Positions 25,833 to 33,809 are shown, numbered from the stretch's first letter. The stretch is 62,557 nt of DNA from a bacterium (GCA_030824575.1 JAVBXL010000026.1:1-62557), one strand, 5' to 3'. Numbers and translations: made by a program. Notes: generated by a model not told the origin, from the letters alone.

Positions 25833-25845
25833 CTCCATAATGGAG
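25833..25845. promoter_or_regulatory. Short perfect palindrome CTCCATAATGGAG
   Basis: CTCCAT and ATGGAG are perfect 6-bp arms round one A, 8 bp after the transaminase stop codon. A shorter copy, CCATAATGG, is at 25978-25986, 72 bp before the winged-helix regulator gene. The repeated core could be the regulator's own site, but nothing proves this. Confidence 0.3.
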
Positions 25846-26057
25846 GGAGCTTCATCTTTTCCTGGGAGGATAGGAAAATCCCATCATTTCGGCGGCAAAA
25901 TGGGGGCAAGCTGGATGAAGGAGCGCGCGAACCAGGCGTGGCGCGCGGTCCTATGAGGGGATTGCTCCAGACCGAATCCATAATGGCCATTTTGTGGGGC
26001 TGAAACGATCCGTTCTTGCTTTATTCTCCGGAACGAAGGTAGAACAGGATTCGGATC

Positions 26058-27080
26058 ATGATGGACGATTTTTCCTACGCCCAACCCCTGACTGGCCAGC
26101 CCATAATCGGCCAAGCCACGCCGCTGGCGGCGCGCGACGAGCGCGCCAGCCTGCTGGTGATCGCGGACCAGATGGATGCGCCCGATCTGGCACCGGTGGC
26201 CGCTGCGGCGGGCTTCCGCCTGCTTGGCGTTGCCGCCCTGGCCGATGCCCCGGTCCGGCTCGACCTTCAGGCCCAGTGCGACACGGTCCTGTTCTTTTGC
26301 CCGACGATGACGCCGCTGCTGGAACGGCTGCTGGTACAACTCGAAACCCAGGCGATCCAGAATGGCATGGCGGTGATCCTGGTCGCCGGGTGGGAGACGG
26401 TGGAACTCGCCTTCGCCTGCCTGCGCGGCCCGCATACGCAATTGCTCTGCGATCCCGACCGCACCGAACTGGCCGCGGCGCTGGTCGCCGCGGGCCAGCA
26501 TCGGCCGGTCGTCGGCCATGTCCATGAAGTCGATCGGGAAGGTGCCCGGCTCCAGCAGTTGAGCGAGGAAGTGGGCCGCCTCGCCCGCACGCTCGACGCG
26601 CTGACGGAGCGGACGCGGATGGCGAGCCCTAGCTTCGACCTTGGCCCGCGCATTTCCGACCGGCCAAGCGACTATATCGGCATGCCTGCCCTCGCCCCGA
26701 TCGGCGCGCCGTTGCAGCCTGTGGAGAAATCTGCGCCCGCCATCACCGCCGCTCAGGTCCGCGACCTGCTGCGCGCCCGGCGCATCCGCGCGGACTTCCT
26801 GCCTGGCGACCTGTTCGCCGACCCGGCCTGGGACATGATGCTGGACCTGCTCGCCGCGCGGCTGGACCATGAGCGGGTGTCGGTGTCGAGCCTCTGCATC
26901 GCCGCCGCCGTGCCGCCGACCACCGCGCTACGCTGGATTCGCACGCTCACCGACAAGGGACTGGTGGAGCGCCAGGCCGACCCGCATGACGGCCGCCGTG
27001 TCTTCATCGCTTTGGCGCAGGAGGCCGCCGATGCGCTGACCCGCTGGTTCGGCGCCAGCCGCCGCCTGCTCAGCGCCTGA
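26058..27080 (+). CDS. MarR-like winged-helix regulator with extra N-terminal domain
   Basis: A 340-residue protein. Residues about 235-330 form a MarR/winged-helix domain (MMLDLLAARLDHERVSVSSL, AAVPPTTALRWIRTLTDKGL, VERQADPHDGRRVFIAL). Residues about 25-165 look like an alpha/beta fold with alternating hydrophobic strands (ASLLVIADQMDAP, DTVLFFCPTMTP, MAVILVAGWETVELAF), perhaps a degenerate receiver-like domain. A short coiled region follows (LQQLSEEVGRLARTLDALTE). The combination is about twice the usual MarR length. It may sense a partner or ligand through the first domain. The target is unknown; two CCATAATGG sites lie upstream. Confidence 0.68.
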   Translation: MMDDFSYAQPLTGQPIIGQATPLAARDERASLLVIADQMDAPDLAPVAAAAGFRLLGVAALADAPVRLDLQAQCDTVLFFCPTMTPLLERLLVQLETQAIQNGMAVILVAGWETVELAFACLRGPHTQLLCDPDRTELAAALVAAGQHRPVVGHVHEVDREGARLQQLSEEVGRLARTLDALTERTRMASPSFDLGPRISDRPSDYIGMPALAPIGAPLQPVEKSAPAITAAQVRDLLRARRIRADFLPGDLFADPAWDMMLDLLAARLDHERVSVSSLCIAAAVPPTTALRWIRTLTDKGLVERQADPHDGRRVFIALAQEAADALTRWFGASRRLLSA

Positions 27081-27142
27081 TCGCCATGTTCCACCCTTGA
27101 CCAGCGCGCTTTTTGTCGTAGATAGGCGCTCTCCGGAAACGG

Positions 27143-27218
27143 GGGCGATTAGCTCAGTTGGTAGAGCGTCTCGTTTACACCGAGAATGTCGGCGGTTCGA
27201 GCCCGTCATCGCCCACCA
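27143..27218 (+). tRNA. tRNA-Val (anticodon TAC)
   Basis: The acceptor arms GGGCGAT/ATCGCCC pair fully. The D arm GCTC...GAGC, anticodon stem TCTCG/CGAGA with loop TTTACAC (anticodon TAC) and T-loop TTCGAGC are all present, and CCA is encoded at 27216-27218. The gene is complete, with no sign of an insertion at its 3' end. Confidence 0.96.
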
Positions 27219-27531
27219 GTTTTTCCGCCTTTAGACCCCGTTAAGGGCACAGCCCGCCATCAATCCGCAAGCGTAATGTTCATCGTGCAGCAAGCATCGA
27301 TGGGGCATTGTTATTGCATGCCAATCGCAGCGCTCTTCGGCAGCACGATCATGCCCCTCTTGCTGATGCTGTCGCCGCTGGCAGTGATGGCGGCCAGCGA
27401 TTGCACTCGCTGGCATCCGGTCGCCGATGCGGCCAAGGCTGGCGACCGAACAGCCTGCACCCGCCATCGCCTACCATTGATGTGATAGCGGATGTTGCGG
27501 CGCGGCGCAGCCGCTGCTAACCCCGCATCCC
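27219..27531. other. Region after tRNA-Val, possibly a small secreted peptide gene
   Basis: These 313 bases have no clearly supported gene. A frame at 27318-27485 would encode 55 residues starting MPIAALFGSTIMPLLLMLSP with a signal-like hydrophobic run ending MAAS, then only about 30 residues. It has no good ribosome-binding site, so I do not call it a gene. No terminator is obvious after the tRNA. Confidence 0.3.
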
Positions 27532-27759
27532 ATGATCCAACCGCCCGAAATCCTCCGAGTCGCCAAATCCCGCGTGTCCTGCGATGGTAGCGGCGACATC
27601 CCCGCCGCTCTCGGCCATCCGCGCATCTTTCTAGAGATAGACGAGCATGGCTATGTCGATTGCGGCTATTGCGATCGGCGCTTCGTGCTGATCGGCGGTG
27701 CAGCGGACAATGGCGATGTCGCGAGCAAGCCGGACATCGCGTCGGGCGCCAGCCTCTAA
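27532..27759 (+). CDS. zf-CHCC zinc-finger domain protein
   Basis: A 75-residue protein with the CHCC zinc site: Cys in RVSCDGSG, His in LGHPRIFLEI, and two Cys in YVDCGYCDRRFVL. This is the small family related to the mitochondrial complex I subunit NDUFS6, in which the site binds zinc. It is common next to tldD in alphaproteobacteria, as here (43 bp upstream of it). The role is probably an accessory one in respiratory complex assembly. It ends shortly after the finger with a low-complexity tail. Confidence 0.85.
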   Translation: MIQPPEILRVAKSRVSCDGSGDIPAALGHPRIFLEIDEHGYVDCGYCDRRFVLIGGAADNGDVASKPDIASGASL

Positions 27760-27802
27760 AATTTCCGTTGGGCTTGTCGGGGAGCGCCCCTATATCAAGG
27801 GC

Positions 27803-29245
27803 ATGACCGAAATCGCTCCCCTGTTCACCGATGCCCGCGGCTTGCTCTATCGTCCCGGCCTGCTCGATCCCGACGGCGCGCGCCGCTTGACCGCCGAAGC
27901 GCTCAAGGCCTGCGACGACGGCGAACTCTATCTGCAATATCGGGCGAGCGAGAGCTTCGGCTTCGACGATGGACGGCTCAAGACTGCCGACTATTCGACG
28001 GACGCGGGCTTTGGCCTCCGCGGGGTATCGGGCGAGATGACCGGATTCGCCCATGCCAATGACATTAGCGAGGCGGCGATCCGCAAGGCGGCGCAGACGC
28101 TGTCCCTGCTCGACCCGGCCAGCAGCCCGGCCGCGCCGCCACCCCAGCGCACCAATCGTCACCTTTATACCGACGTCAATCCGCTGGAGATCGTCCCCTT
28201 CGCCGAAAAGGTGAAGCTGTGCGCCGAGGTCGATGCCGCCGCGCGCGCCCGCGATCCGCGGGTGGCGCAGGTGTCGGTCAGCCTGGCCGGCAGCTGGTCG
28301 GTGGTCGAGATCGTCCGCGCCGACGGCTTCACCGCGACTGACATCCGTCCGCTCGTGCGCCTGAACGTCTCCATCATATTAGAGGAAAATGGCCGCCGCG
28401 AAACCGGCGTGTTCGGGGTGGGCGGGCGCTATCTTTATGACGAGGTGATGGACCGCGCCGTCTGGAACCGCGCCATCGACGAAGCGCTGGCCCAGGCTGA
28501 GGTCAATATGCGATCGATCGCCGCGCCTGCAGGCGAAATGACCGTCTTGCTCGGCCCCGGCTGGCCTGGCGTACTGGTGCATGAGGCGATCGGCCACGGT
28601 CTGGAAGGTGACTTCAACCGTAAGGGCACCAGCGCCTTTTCCGGCCGTGTCGGCCAGCGCGTCGCCGCGCCCGGCGTCACCGTGGTCGACGATGGCAGCA
28701 TCCTCAATCGCCGGGGGTCGCTGTCCATCGATGATGAAGGCACGCCGACGCAGGAAAATATCCTGATCGAGGACGGCATTCTCAAGGGCTATATGCAGGA
28801 TCGCCTCAACGCCCGGCTGATGGGCGTCGCGCCCACCGGTAACGGCCGCCGCGAAAGCTATGCCCATGCGCCGATGCCGCGCATGACCAACACCTTCATC
28901 AAGGGTGGGCAGGATGATCCGGCCGAACTGCTCAGCCGCATGAAGTCGGGCATTTTCGCCAAAAGCTTCGGCGGCGGACAGGTCGATATCGTGTCGGGCA
29001 AGTTCGTCTTCTCATGCACCGAAGCCTATAAGGTGGAGAATGGCCGGCTGACCGACCCGATCAAGGGCGCGACCTTGATCGGCGACGGGCCGACCGCGCT
29101 GACCAAGGTGGTCGGCATCGGCAACGACTGGGCGCTGGATGAAGGCATCGGCATGTGCGGCAAGGGCGGACAGAGCGTGCCGGCAGGCGTGGGGCAGCCG
29201 ACGCTGCTGATGGAAGGCCTTACGGTCGGTGGCACAGCGACCTGA
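27803..29245 (+). CDS. tldD: Metalloprotease TldD
   Basis: A 480-residue protein from the ATG at 27803; the open frame upstream encodes unrelated sequence that overlaps the zf-CHCC gene. The zinc site HEAIGHGLEGD (about residues 258-268) and the downstream SCTEAYKVENG region mark TldD, the partner of TldE/PmbA. Together they form a cytoplasmic protease that removes leader peptides and degrades unfolded peptides. It ends GLTVGGTAT, the usual C-terminus. No tldE is in the window. The last codons are partly duplicated in the DNA just after the stop (see the repeat). Confidence 0.94.
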   Translation: MTEIAPLFTDARGLLYRPGLLDPDGARRLTAEALKACDDGELYLQYRASESFGFDDGRLKTADYSTDAGFGLRGVSGEMTGFAHANDISEAAIRKAAQTLSLLDPASSPAAPPPQRTNRHLYTDVNPLEIVPFAEKVKLCAEVDAAARARDPRVAQVSVSLAGSWSVVEIVRADGFTATDIRPLVRLNVSIILEENGRRETGVFGVGGRYLYDEVMDRAVWNRAIDEALAQAEVNMRSIAAPAGEMTVLLGPGWPGVLVHEAIGHGLEGDFNRKGTSAFSGRVGQRVAAPGVTVVDDGSILNRRGSLSIDDEGTPTQENILIEDGILKGYMQDRLNARLMGVAPTGNGRRESYAHAPMPRMTNTFIKGGQDDPAELLSRMKSGIFAKSFGGGQVDIVSGKFVFSCTEAYKVENGRLTDPIKGATLIGDGPTALTKVVGIGNDWALDEGIGMCGKGGQSVPAGVGQPTLLMEGLTVGGTAT

Positions 29246-29282
29246 GAGAATAACCGATACGGTCGGCGGAACGGCGACCTGA
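29221..29282. repeat. Imperfect duplication of the tldD 3' end
   Basis: The 25 bp ending at the tldD stop (29221-29245, TACGGTCGGTGGCACAGCGA and on) recur at 29258-29282 with 22 of 25 identical bases, including a second CCTGA end. The copy lies outside the gene. A short tandem duplication followed by drift is the simplest reading. Confidence 0.6.
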
Positions 29283-29373
29283 ATTGCCCTAGGTTTGAAG
29301 GTCGGTGAGGCGACCGGAGACTTTTGCATTATGAGTAGCGGGAACCGCGGCGGCTGTCCGTCATTGGACCTGT

Positions 29374-29949
29374 ATGAATATGCTGACCGACAGCCATGAC
29401 GCGGTAACGGCCGATTGGGCCGCCGCGCTGCTCGATTTCTGGTTCAATCAGGTGGGCGAGACGGGCTGGTGGCGCCATGACCCGGCGTTCGACCGACGAT
29501 GCGACCAGCAATATCGCGAATTGTGGCAGAACAAGCAGACCCTTCCGGCCGAAGCCTTTCTCGACCGGGCCGACGATGCGCTGGCGGCGGTCTTGCTGTT
29601 CGATCAGATGCCGCGAAACATGTTCCGGGGCACGGCACAGGCTTTCGCCACCGACGCGCTAGCGCGGGGCGTCGCGCGCGGCGCGATCGCCCAGGGCTAT
29701 GATATTCAGATCGGCGGCGCTGGCCGCTTGTTCTTCTACATGCCTTTCCAGCATAGCGAAGCGATCGAGGACCAGGATCTGTCGCTCACCCTGTTCCAGG
29801 GCGCGGGCGACGAACGCTCGCTTGATTTTGCGCGCCAGCATCACGCAACCATCGTCCGGTTCGGTCGTTTTCCGCATCGCAACGCCGCCTTGGGCCGCAA
29901 AACGCTGCCGTTAGAGGCGGACGCGGTGACGGAAGGTGCACGCTGGTAA
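29374..29949 (+). CDS. DUF924 family protein
   Basis: A 191-residue soluble protein with the family's motifs: LLDFWFNQVGETGWWRHDPA, AVLLFDQMPRNMFRGTAQAF, FFYMPFQHSEAIEDQDLSL and RFGRFPHRNAALGR. DUF924 proteins are all-helical, distantly TPR-like, and of unknown function; they are common in proteobacteria. The gene stands alone between tldD and glnK. The near-invariant FDQ and FPHRN motifs are intact, so it should be functional. Confidence 0.88.
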   Translation: MNMLTDSHDAVTADWAAALLDFWFNQVGETGWWRHDPAFDRRCDQQYRELWQNKQTLPAEAFLDRADDALAAVLLFDQMPRNMFRGTAQAFATDALARGVARGAIAQGYDIQIGGAGRLFFYMPFQHSEAIEDQDLSLTLFQGAGDERSLDFARQHHATIVRFGRFPHRNAALGRKTLPLEADAVTEGARW

Positions 29950-29954
29950 CAAAT

Positions 29955-30000
29955 CTGCCCATTTTTTAGGCATTAGATGGTCGCTGCCCATTTTTTCGGC
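29955..30000. repeat. Direct repeat upstream of the glnK promoter
   Basis: CTGCCCATTTTTTAGGC (29955-29971) and CTGCCCATTTTTTCGGC (29984-30000) differ at one base and start 29 bp apart, a little under three DNA turns. They lie 55-100 bp upstream of the sigma-54 promoter, where activator sites are expected. TGCACCATGGTCC (30003-30015), just after them, resembles one half of an NtrC site. They may be activator or IHF sites, by inference. Confidence 0.45.
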
Positions 30001-30053
30001 GCTGCACCATGGTCCGTCGCGGCCAAAGCCCGCATTAACCCGCCATTAGCATT

Positions 30054-30070
30054 TTGGCACGCCTCTTGCT
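30054..30070 (+). promoter_or_regulatory. Sigma-54 (-24/-12) promoter of glnK-amtB
   Basis: TTGGCACGCCTCTTGCT matches the sigma-54 consensus TGGCACG-N4-TTGC exactly, with correct GG-to-GC spacing. The start codon of glnK lies 35 bp further on. It implies NtrC-type, nitrogen-limitation control of glnK-amtB; the sigma factor gene rpoN is also in this window. Confidence 0.92.
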
Positions 30071-30104
30071 GAGTATGCCCCGCACACCAGTAACAGGGGG
30101 CGAC

Positions 30105-30443
30105 ATGAAACTTGTCATGGCTATCATCAAGCCGTTCAAGCTTGACGATGTCCGCGAGGCACTCTCCTCGCTCGGCATCGCAGGAATGACGGTTAGCGAA
30201 GTGAAGGGCTTCGGCCGCCAAAAAGGGCAGACCGAAATCTACCGCGGCGCCGAATATTCGACGAATATGGTCCCGAAGATCAAGATCGAGGTGGTCTGCG
30301 ACGACGACCTTGCGCCGCGCGTCGTGGAAGCGACCCAGGCGGCCGCCAATTCGGGCGCCATCGGCGATGGCAAGATCTTCGTCCTCGATGTCGGTCAGGC
30401 CGTGCGCATCCGCACTGGCGAGACCGGCGAAACCGCGCTGTAA
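30105..30443 (+). CDS. glnK: PII nitrogen regulatory protein GlnK
   Basis: A 112-residue PII protein from the ATG at 30105; an upstream in-frame start would overlap the sigma-54 promoter and is rejected. The N-terminus MKLVMAIIKPFKLDDVREAL, the T-loop with uridylylatable Tyr51 (EIYRGAEYS) and the C-terminal GDGKIFVLDV and RTGETGE segments are canonical. GlnK binds AmtB to stop ammonium uptake when nitrogen is sufficient. amtB follows 13 bp downstream in the same operon, under the sigma-54 promoter. Confidence 0.97.
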   Translation: MKLVMAIIKPFKLDDVREALSSLGIAGMTVSEVKGFGRQKGQTEIYRGAEYSTNMVPKIKIEVVCDDDLAPRVVEATQAAANSGAIGDGKIFVLDVGQAVRIRTGETGETAL

Positions 30444-30456
30444 GAAGGGGGAAATA

Positions 30457-31887
30457 ATGACCTTTTCCAAGAAACTTTGCGGGGTTGCGGGGGCGATAGG
30501 CCTGTCCCTGCTCGCCGCGTCTCCGGCGCTTGCCGCCGTGGGCCCGATCAAGAATCCCGATGCCGCCGCCATGGCAGGCATGGTCAACAAGGGCGACGTC
30601 GCCTGGATGCTGGTTTCGGCCGCGCTGGTGCTGATGATGTCCATCCCCGGCCTTGCCCTCTTCTACGGCGGCCTGGTCCGCACCAAGAACATGCTCAGCG
30701 TGCTGATGCAGGTCTTCATGATCGTGTCGGTCGCGGGCCTGGTCTGGTGCTGCTGGGGCTATTCCATCGCTTTCACCAGTGGTGGCGAAAACCACTTCTT
30801 CGGCGGCCTGTCCAAGGCGTTCCTGATGGGCGTCGACGGCACCACGTCCGCCGCGACCTTCAGCAACAATGTCTATATCCCCGAACTGGTGTTCGTGGTG
30901 TTCCAGATGACCTTCGCCATGATTACCCCGGCCCTCATCGTCGGCGCCTTTGCCGAACGCGTGAAGTTTTCGGCGCTGATCGTGTTCGTGGTCGCCTGGC
31001 TCACGGTCGTCTATTTCCCGATGGCGCACATGGTATGGTATTGGGCCGGCCCGGACTTCCTGGCTGATGCGCCGAGCGATTCCGGCCTGCTCTGGGGCTG
31101 GGGCGCTCTGGACTTTGCTGGCGGCACCGTCGTCCACATCAATGCGGGCATCGCGGGCTTGGTGGGCTGCCTCATCATCGGCAAGCGCATCGGCTTCCCC
31201 AAGGAATCGATGGCACCGCACTCGCTGACCATGACCATGATCGGCGCAAGCCTGCTGTGGGTCGGCTGGTTCGGCTTCAACGCTGGCTCTAACCTGGAAG
31301 CCAATGGAGTCACTGGCGTCGCCTTCATCAACACCATGGTCGCCACCTGCGCGGCTGCCGTTAGCTGGGCGTTGGTCGAACAGTTCCATCATGGCAAGGC
31401 TTCGCTGCTGGGCGCGGTGACCGGTGCGGTTGCCGGTCTGGTCGCCATCACCCCGGCCGCTGGCCTGGGCGCGCCGATGACCTCGATCGTTCTGGGCTTC
31501 GTCGTCTCGCCGATCTGCTACCTGTTCGTCGCCTTCGTGAAGGGCAAGCTGGGCTATGACGACAGCCTGGACGTGTTCGGCGTCCACTGCGTCGGCGGCA
31601 TCGTTGGCGCCATCGCCACCGGCATCGTCGCAGCGCCTTCGCTGGGTGGCCAGGGCGTGTTCGACTACACCGTCTTCCCGGCGGCGTTCGACGCAAGTAG
31701 CTACTCGATCGCAAACCAGGTCGTCATCCAGATCAAGGCCGTCCTCTTCACCCTGGTTTACTCCGGCGTGCTGAGCGCGATCCTCTTCTTCGTGATCGAC
31801 AAGACCATCGGTCTGCGTCCGAGCGCCGACGCCGAGCAGGAGGGTCTCGACCTCTCCAGCCATGGCGAACGCGCCTACAACTACTAA
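30457..31887 (+). CDS. amtB: Ammonium transporter AmtB
   Basis: A 476-residue membrane protein from the ATG at 30457. It has a signal peptide (MTFSKKLCGVAGAIGLSLLA, cleaved near ALAAV), then eleven expected helices. Recognisable parts are GLALFYGGLVRTKNM, the twin pore histidines in TVVHINAGIAG and FGVHCVGGIVGA, and MVWYWAGPDF. It is an inner-membrane ammonium channel gated by GlnK, encoded just upstream. GAAATA before the ATG is a modest ribosome-binding site, so translation may be coupled to glnK. A strong terminator follows. Confidence 0.97.
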   Translation: MTFSKKLCGVAGAIGLSLLAASPALAAVGPIKNPDAAAMAGMVNKGDVAWMLVSAALVLMMSIPGLALFYGGLVRTKNMLSVLMQVFMIVSVAGLVWCCWGYSIAFTSGGENHFFGGLSKAFLMGVDGTTSAATFSNNVYIPELVFVVFQMTFAMITPALIVGAFAERVKFSALIVFVVAWLTVVYFPMAHMVWYWAGPDFLADAPSDSGLLWGWGALDFAGGTVVHINAGIAGLVGCLIIGKRIGFPKESMAPHSLTMTMIGASLLWVGWFGFNAGSNLEANGVTGVAFINTMVATCAAAVSWALVEQFHHGKASLLGAVTGAVAGLVAITPAAGLGAPMTSIVLGFVVSPICYLFVAFVKGKLGYDDSLDVFGVHCVGGIVGAIATGIVAAPSLGGQGVFDYTVFPAAFDASSYSIANQVVIQIKAVLFTLVYSGVLSAILFFVIDKTIGLRPSADAEQEGLDLSSHGERAYNY

Positions 31888-31958
31888 GATTGGCAGAGCG
31901 GCCCGCCTGTCGGGCAAGGGCCGCCCGCCTCACCTTGTTCCTCCTGCGAACATGCCTT

Positions 31959-31988
31959 GGGCCGATGCGAAAGCATCGGCCCTTTTTT
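31959..31988 (+). terminator. Intrinsic terminator of glnK-amtB
   Basis: GGGCCGATGC pairs perfectly with GCATCGGCCC across a GAAA tetraloop and is followed by six T. It ends the nitrogen operon 70 bp after the amtB stop codon. Confidence 0.95.
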
Positions 31989-32074
31989 GTGTGCGAGAAA
32001 TGGTTCGCGCACAGGCGCAGAGATCGCGGAGGAGTTTTGCTGCGAGGCAATTACTACGCGCGTGGCTGGAGGCG

Positions 32075-33049
32075 TCAGTCCTTGGGGCTGGTCCAAAGAC
32101 CCGCGGGCCGCGCGGCATCCGCTGGCCAGCGCCGGGCGCGGCCGATCACTTGCACCGCCGCCTGCGCGACCCAGCCCAGCTTCTCGCGCTTGGCCGTGAC
32201 GACGCGGTGGTCCCAAGCATGCTCGCCGCGGCGCGCCACTTCGCGTGCGATGTCGCCATAGATACCGGCGGCCGCCAGCACCGCCCAGGCAGCGCGGGGC
32301 GGCAATGCGCCAGTGCCGTGGCGGGCGCTGTCCTCATAGGCGGCGGCCATATCCGCCAGGCGGCGGGACAGGATCGCCAGACGCGGCCGTGCCCAGGGCT
32401 TCATATGCTCGCCCGGCGGGATGTCCATTTCGGCCAGCCACTCTTGGGGAAGATAGCAGCGATCCGCCGCCTCATCCTCACTGATGTCGCGGGCGATATT
32501 GGCCAGTTGGAAGGCGAGGCCCAGATCGCAGGCGCGGTCGAGCGTCGCACGATCGTCGGGATCGACCCCCATCAGCACCGCCATCATGCAGCCGACCGCG
32601 CCCGCGACATGATAGCAGTAGAGCAGCATGTCGGCTTCGCTGCGCGGCCGCCAGTCGCGCGCGTCGAGCGCGAACCCCTCGATCAGATCATGGGCATAGC
32701 GTTCAGGGATGGCGCATTCGCGCATCACCACGCCGAACCCGTCAAAGGCCGGATCGCCGGTCGGCTCCCCGCGCAGCGCCATGCCGGTCAGGACGCGGAT
32801 GGTCGAAAGTCGGGCCTGCCCGTCAGTCACCCCCTGTAACGTGCCGCCATGGTCCTGCCCGTCGGCGATGTCGTCGCACTTGCGGCACCAGGCGTAGAGC
32901 AGCCAGGCGCGTTCGCGGGTTTGCCGGTCGAACAGCTTGGAGGCCATGGCGAAGGATTTGGAACCGCGCGCGATGCTGTCGCGAGCGTGGGCGACTAATT
33001 CTCCCCTCTCGCCCACGGGAGGAATCGGGAGAGGGTCTGTTAGGTCCAT
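32075..33049 (-). CDS. crtB: Phytoene synthase
   Basis: A 324-residue squalene/phytoene synthase-type protein. Both Asp-rich prenyl-diphosphate motifs are present: WCRKCDDIADGQ (about residues 54-65) and QLANIARDISEDEAADR (about 180-196), with RCYLPQEWL next to the second. It joins two geranylgeranyl diphosphates to phytoene, the first committed carotenoid step. It is the last gene of the crtY-crtI-LOG-crtB run. The first 15 or so residues (MDLTDPLPIPPVGERG) are coded by a palindromic repeat, and the next conserved block begins at ELVAHARDSIARGSKSFAMA, so the N-terminus is unusual; no later plausible start precedes that block. Confidence 0.93.
   Translation of the reverse strand: MDLTDPLPIPPVGERGELVAHARDSIARGSKSFAMASKLFDRQTRERAWLLYAWCRKCDDIADGQDHGGTLQGVTDGQARLSTIRVLTGMALRGEPTGDPAFDGFGVVMRECAIPERYAHDLIEGFALDARDWRPRSEADMLLYCYHVAGAVGCMMAVLMGVDPDDRATLDRACDLGLAFQLANIARDISEDEAADRCYLPQEWLAEMDIPPGEHMKPWARPRLAILSRRLADMAAAYEDSARHGTGALPPRAAWAVLAAAGIYGDIAREVARRGEHAWDHRVVTAKREKLGWVAQAAVQVIGRARRWPADAARPAGLWTSPKD
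33004..33028. repeat. GC-rich inverted repeat at the crtB 5' end
   Basis: CCCTCTCGCCC and GGGAGAGGG lie as near-inverted arms within the first codons of crtB. The sequence resembles the CCTCCCGC-type palindrome 45 bp further on (33073-33094). Two copies so close suggest one mobile palindromic element pair, one of which forms the crtB start region. Confidence 0.4.
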
Positions 33050-33072
33050 AGGCAGGACATGCCCTCCCCTAA

Positions 33073-33094
33073 CCCCTCCCGCAAGCGGGAGGGG
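33073..33094. repeat. Perfect GC-rich palindrome between LOG gene and crtB
   Basis: CCCCTCCCGC pairs perfectly with GCGGGAGGGG across two A. It fills most of the 54-bp gap between the two genes. No T-run follows on the minus strand, so it looks like a REP-type intergenic palindrome rather than a terminator. Confidence 0.7.
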
Positions 33095-33103
33095 AACTAT
33101 AAT

Positions 33104-33685
33104 TCAGAGCCGATCCGCCTTCATCGCGAAGATCGTCTCATGCGGCTGGTAGGCGGCCATGGCGTCGACCAGCGCGTCGATGCCATCGGCATGGATCATG
33201 ATCCCGGCATGCTGGGCGCGAATGAAGCCGGCCTCCACCATCTGTCGGTTGAAGCCGATCAACTGGTCGTAGAAGCCCGCGACGTTGAGCAGGCCGACAG
33301 GCTTGCGATGATAACCCAGCTGCGCCCAGCTGATCGCTTCCCACAATTCGTCCATCGTGCCGACACCGCCCGGCAGGGTGACGAAGCCGTCCGACAGGTC
33401 GGTGAAGAGCTGCTTGCGCTGGTGCATCGTCTGGACGACGTGGAGTTCGGTGCAGCCGCGATGCGCGACCTCGGCCCCGACCAAGGCTTCGGGGATCACG
33501 CCGATCACCTCGCCGCCCGCCTCAAGCGCGGCGTCCGCCACCGCGCCCATGAGGCCCAGGCGCCCGCCGCCATAGACGACGCCGATGCCGCGCTGCGCCA
33601 ATGTGCGGCCGACATAGCGCGCCGCATCGATATAGGTCAGGTCGGCGGGGGTCGCCGATCCGCAATAGACTGCCAGTCTCTTCAT
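33104..33685 (-). CDS. LOG family protein (TIGR00730), nucleotide phosphoribohydrolase-like
   Basis: A 193-residue Rossmann-like protein with the LOG motif PGGVGTMDELWEAISWAQLG (PGGxGTxxE) and the N-terminal VYCGSATPADLTYIDAARYV. Family members cleave the N-glycosidic bond of nucleoside 5'-monophosphates; some activate cytokinins in bacteria and plants. It is on the same strand between crtI and crtB, separated from them by palindromic repeats of 124 and 54 bp, so co-transcription is possible but uncertain. A role in carotenoid synthesis is not expected. It is probably a passenger gene. Confidence 0.88.
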   Translation of the reverse strand: MKRLAVYCGSATPADLTYIDAARYVGRTLAQRGIGVVYGGGRLGLMGAVADAALEAGGEVIGVIPEALVGAEVAHRGCTELHVVQTMHQRKQLFTDLSDGFVTLPGGVGTMDELWEAISWAQLGYHRKPVGLLNVAGFYDQLIGFNRQMVEAGFIRAQHAGIMIHADGIDALVDAMAAYQPHETIFAMKADRL

Positions 33686-33703
33686 CTTATCCGTCCGCGG
33701 GAA

Positions 33704-33742
33704 TAGAGCGATCGATCCGATTGCATCGGATCGATCGCTCTA
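33704..33742. repeat. Perfect 18-bp stem palindrome after crtI
   Basis: TAGAGCGATCGATCCGAT pairs perfectly with its complement ATCGGATCGATCGCTCTA across TGC. It lies 18 bp upstream of the LOG gene start. The terminal TAGAGCGAT matches, inverted, the end of the adjacent element at 33757-33804. Confidence 0.8.
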
Positions 33743-33756
33743 CATTATTGGTTTAC

Positions 33757-33804
33757 GCGATTTCCGAGTCATCAGATGATTCCATCTGGTTAGCAATCGC
33801 TCTA
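33757..33804. repeat. Sphingomonad-type palindromic element after crtI
   Basis: The outer arms GCGATT/AATCGC and inner arms CAGATG/CATCTG form a two-level stem, and the element ends in TCTA. I recall similar elements (TAGAGC...CAGATGGAATCA...GCTCTA) between many sphingomonad genes. It begins 5 bp after the crtI stop codon and may protect or end that mRNA. Confidence 0.6.
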
Positions 33805-33809
33805 AGCCC

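Noticed and set aside
27318..27485. Small secreted peptide gene after tRNA-Val
   Set aside because: There is a signal-like start but no ribosome-binding site and only about 30 residues after it; not supported strongly enough.
30054..30104. Longer start for glnK
   Set aside because: It would begin within the sigma-54 promoter; the PII family begins at MKLVMAIIKP.
33073..33094. Terminator between the LOG gene and crtB
   Set aside because: The stem is perfect but no T-run follows on the coding strand; a REP-type palindrome is more likely.
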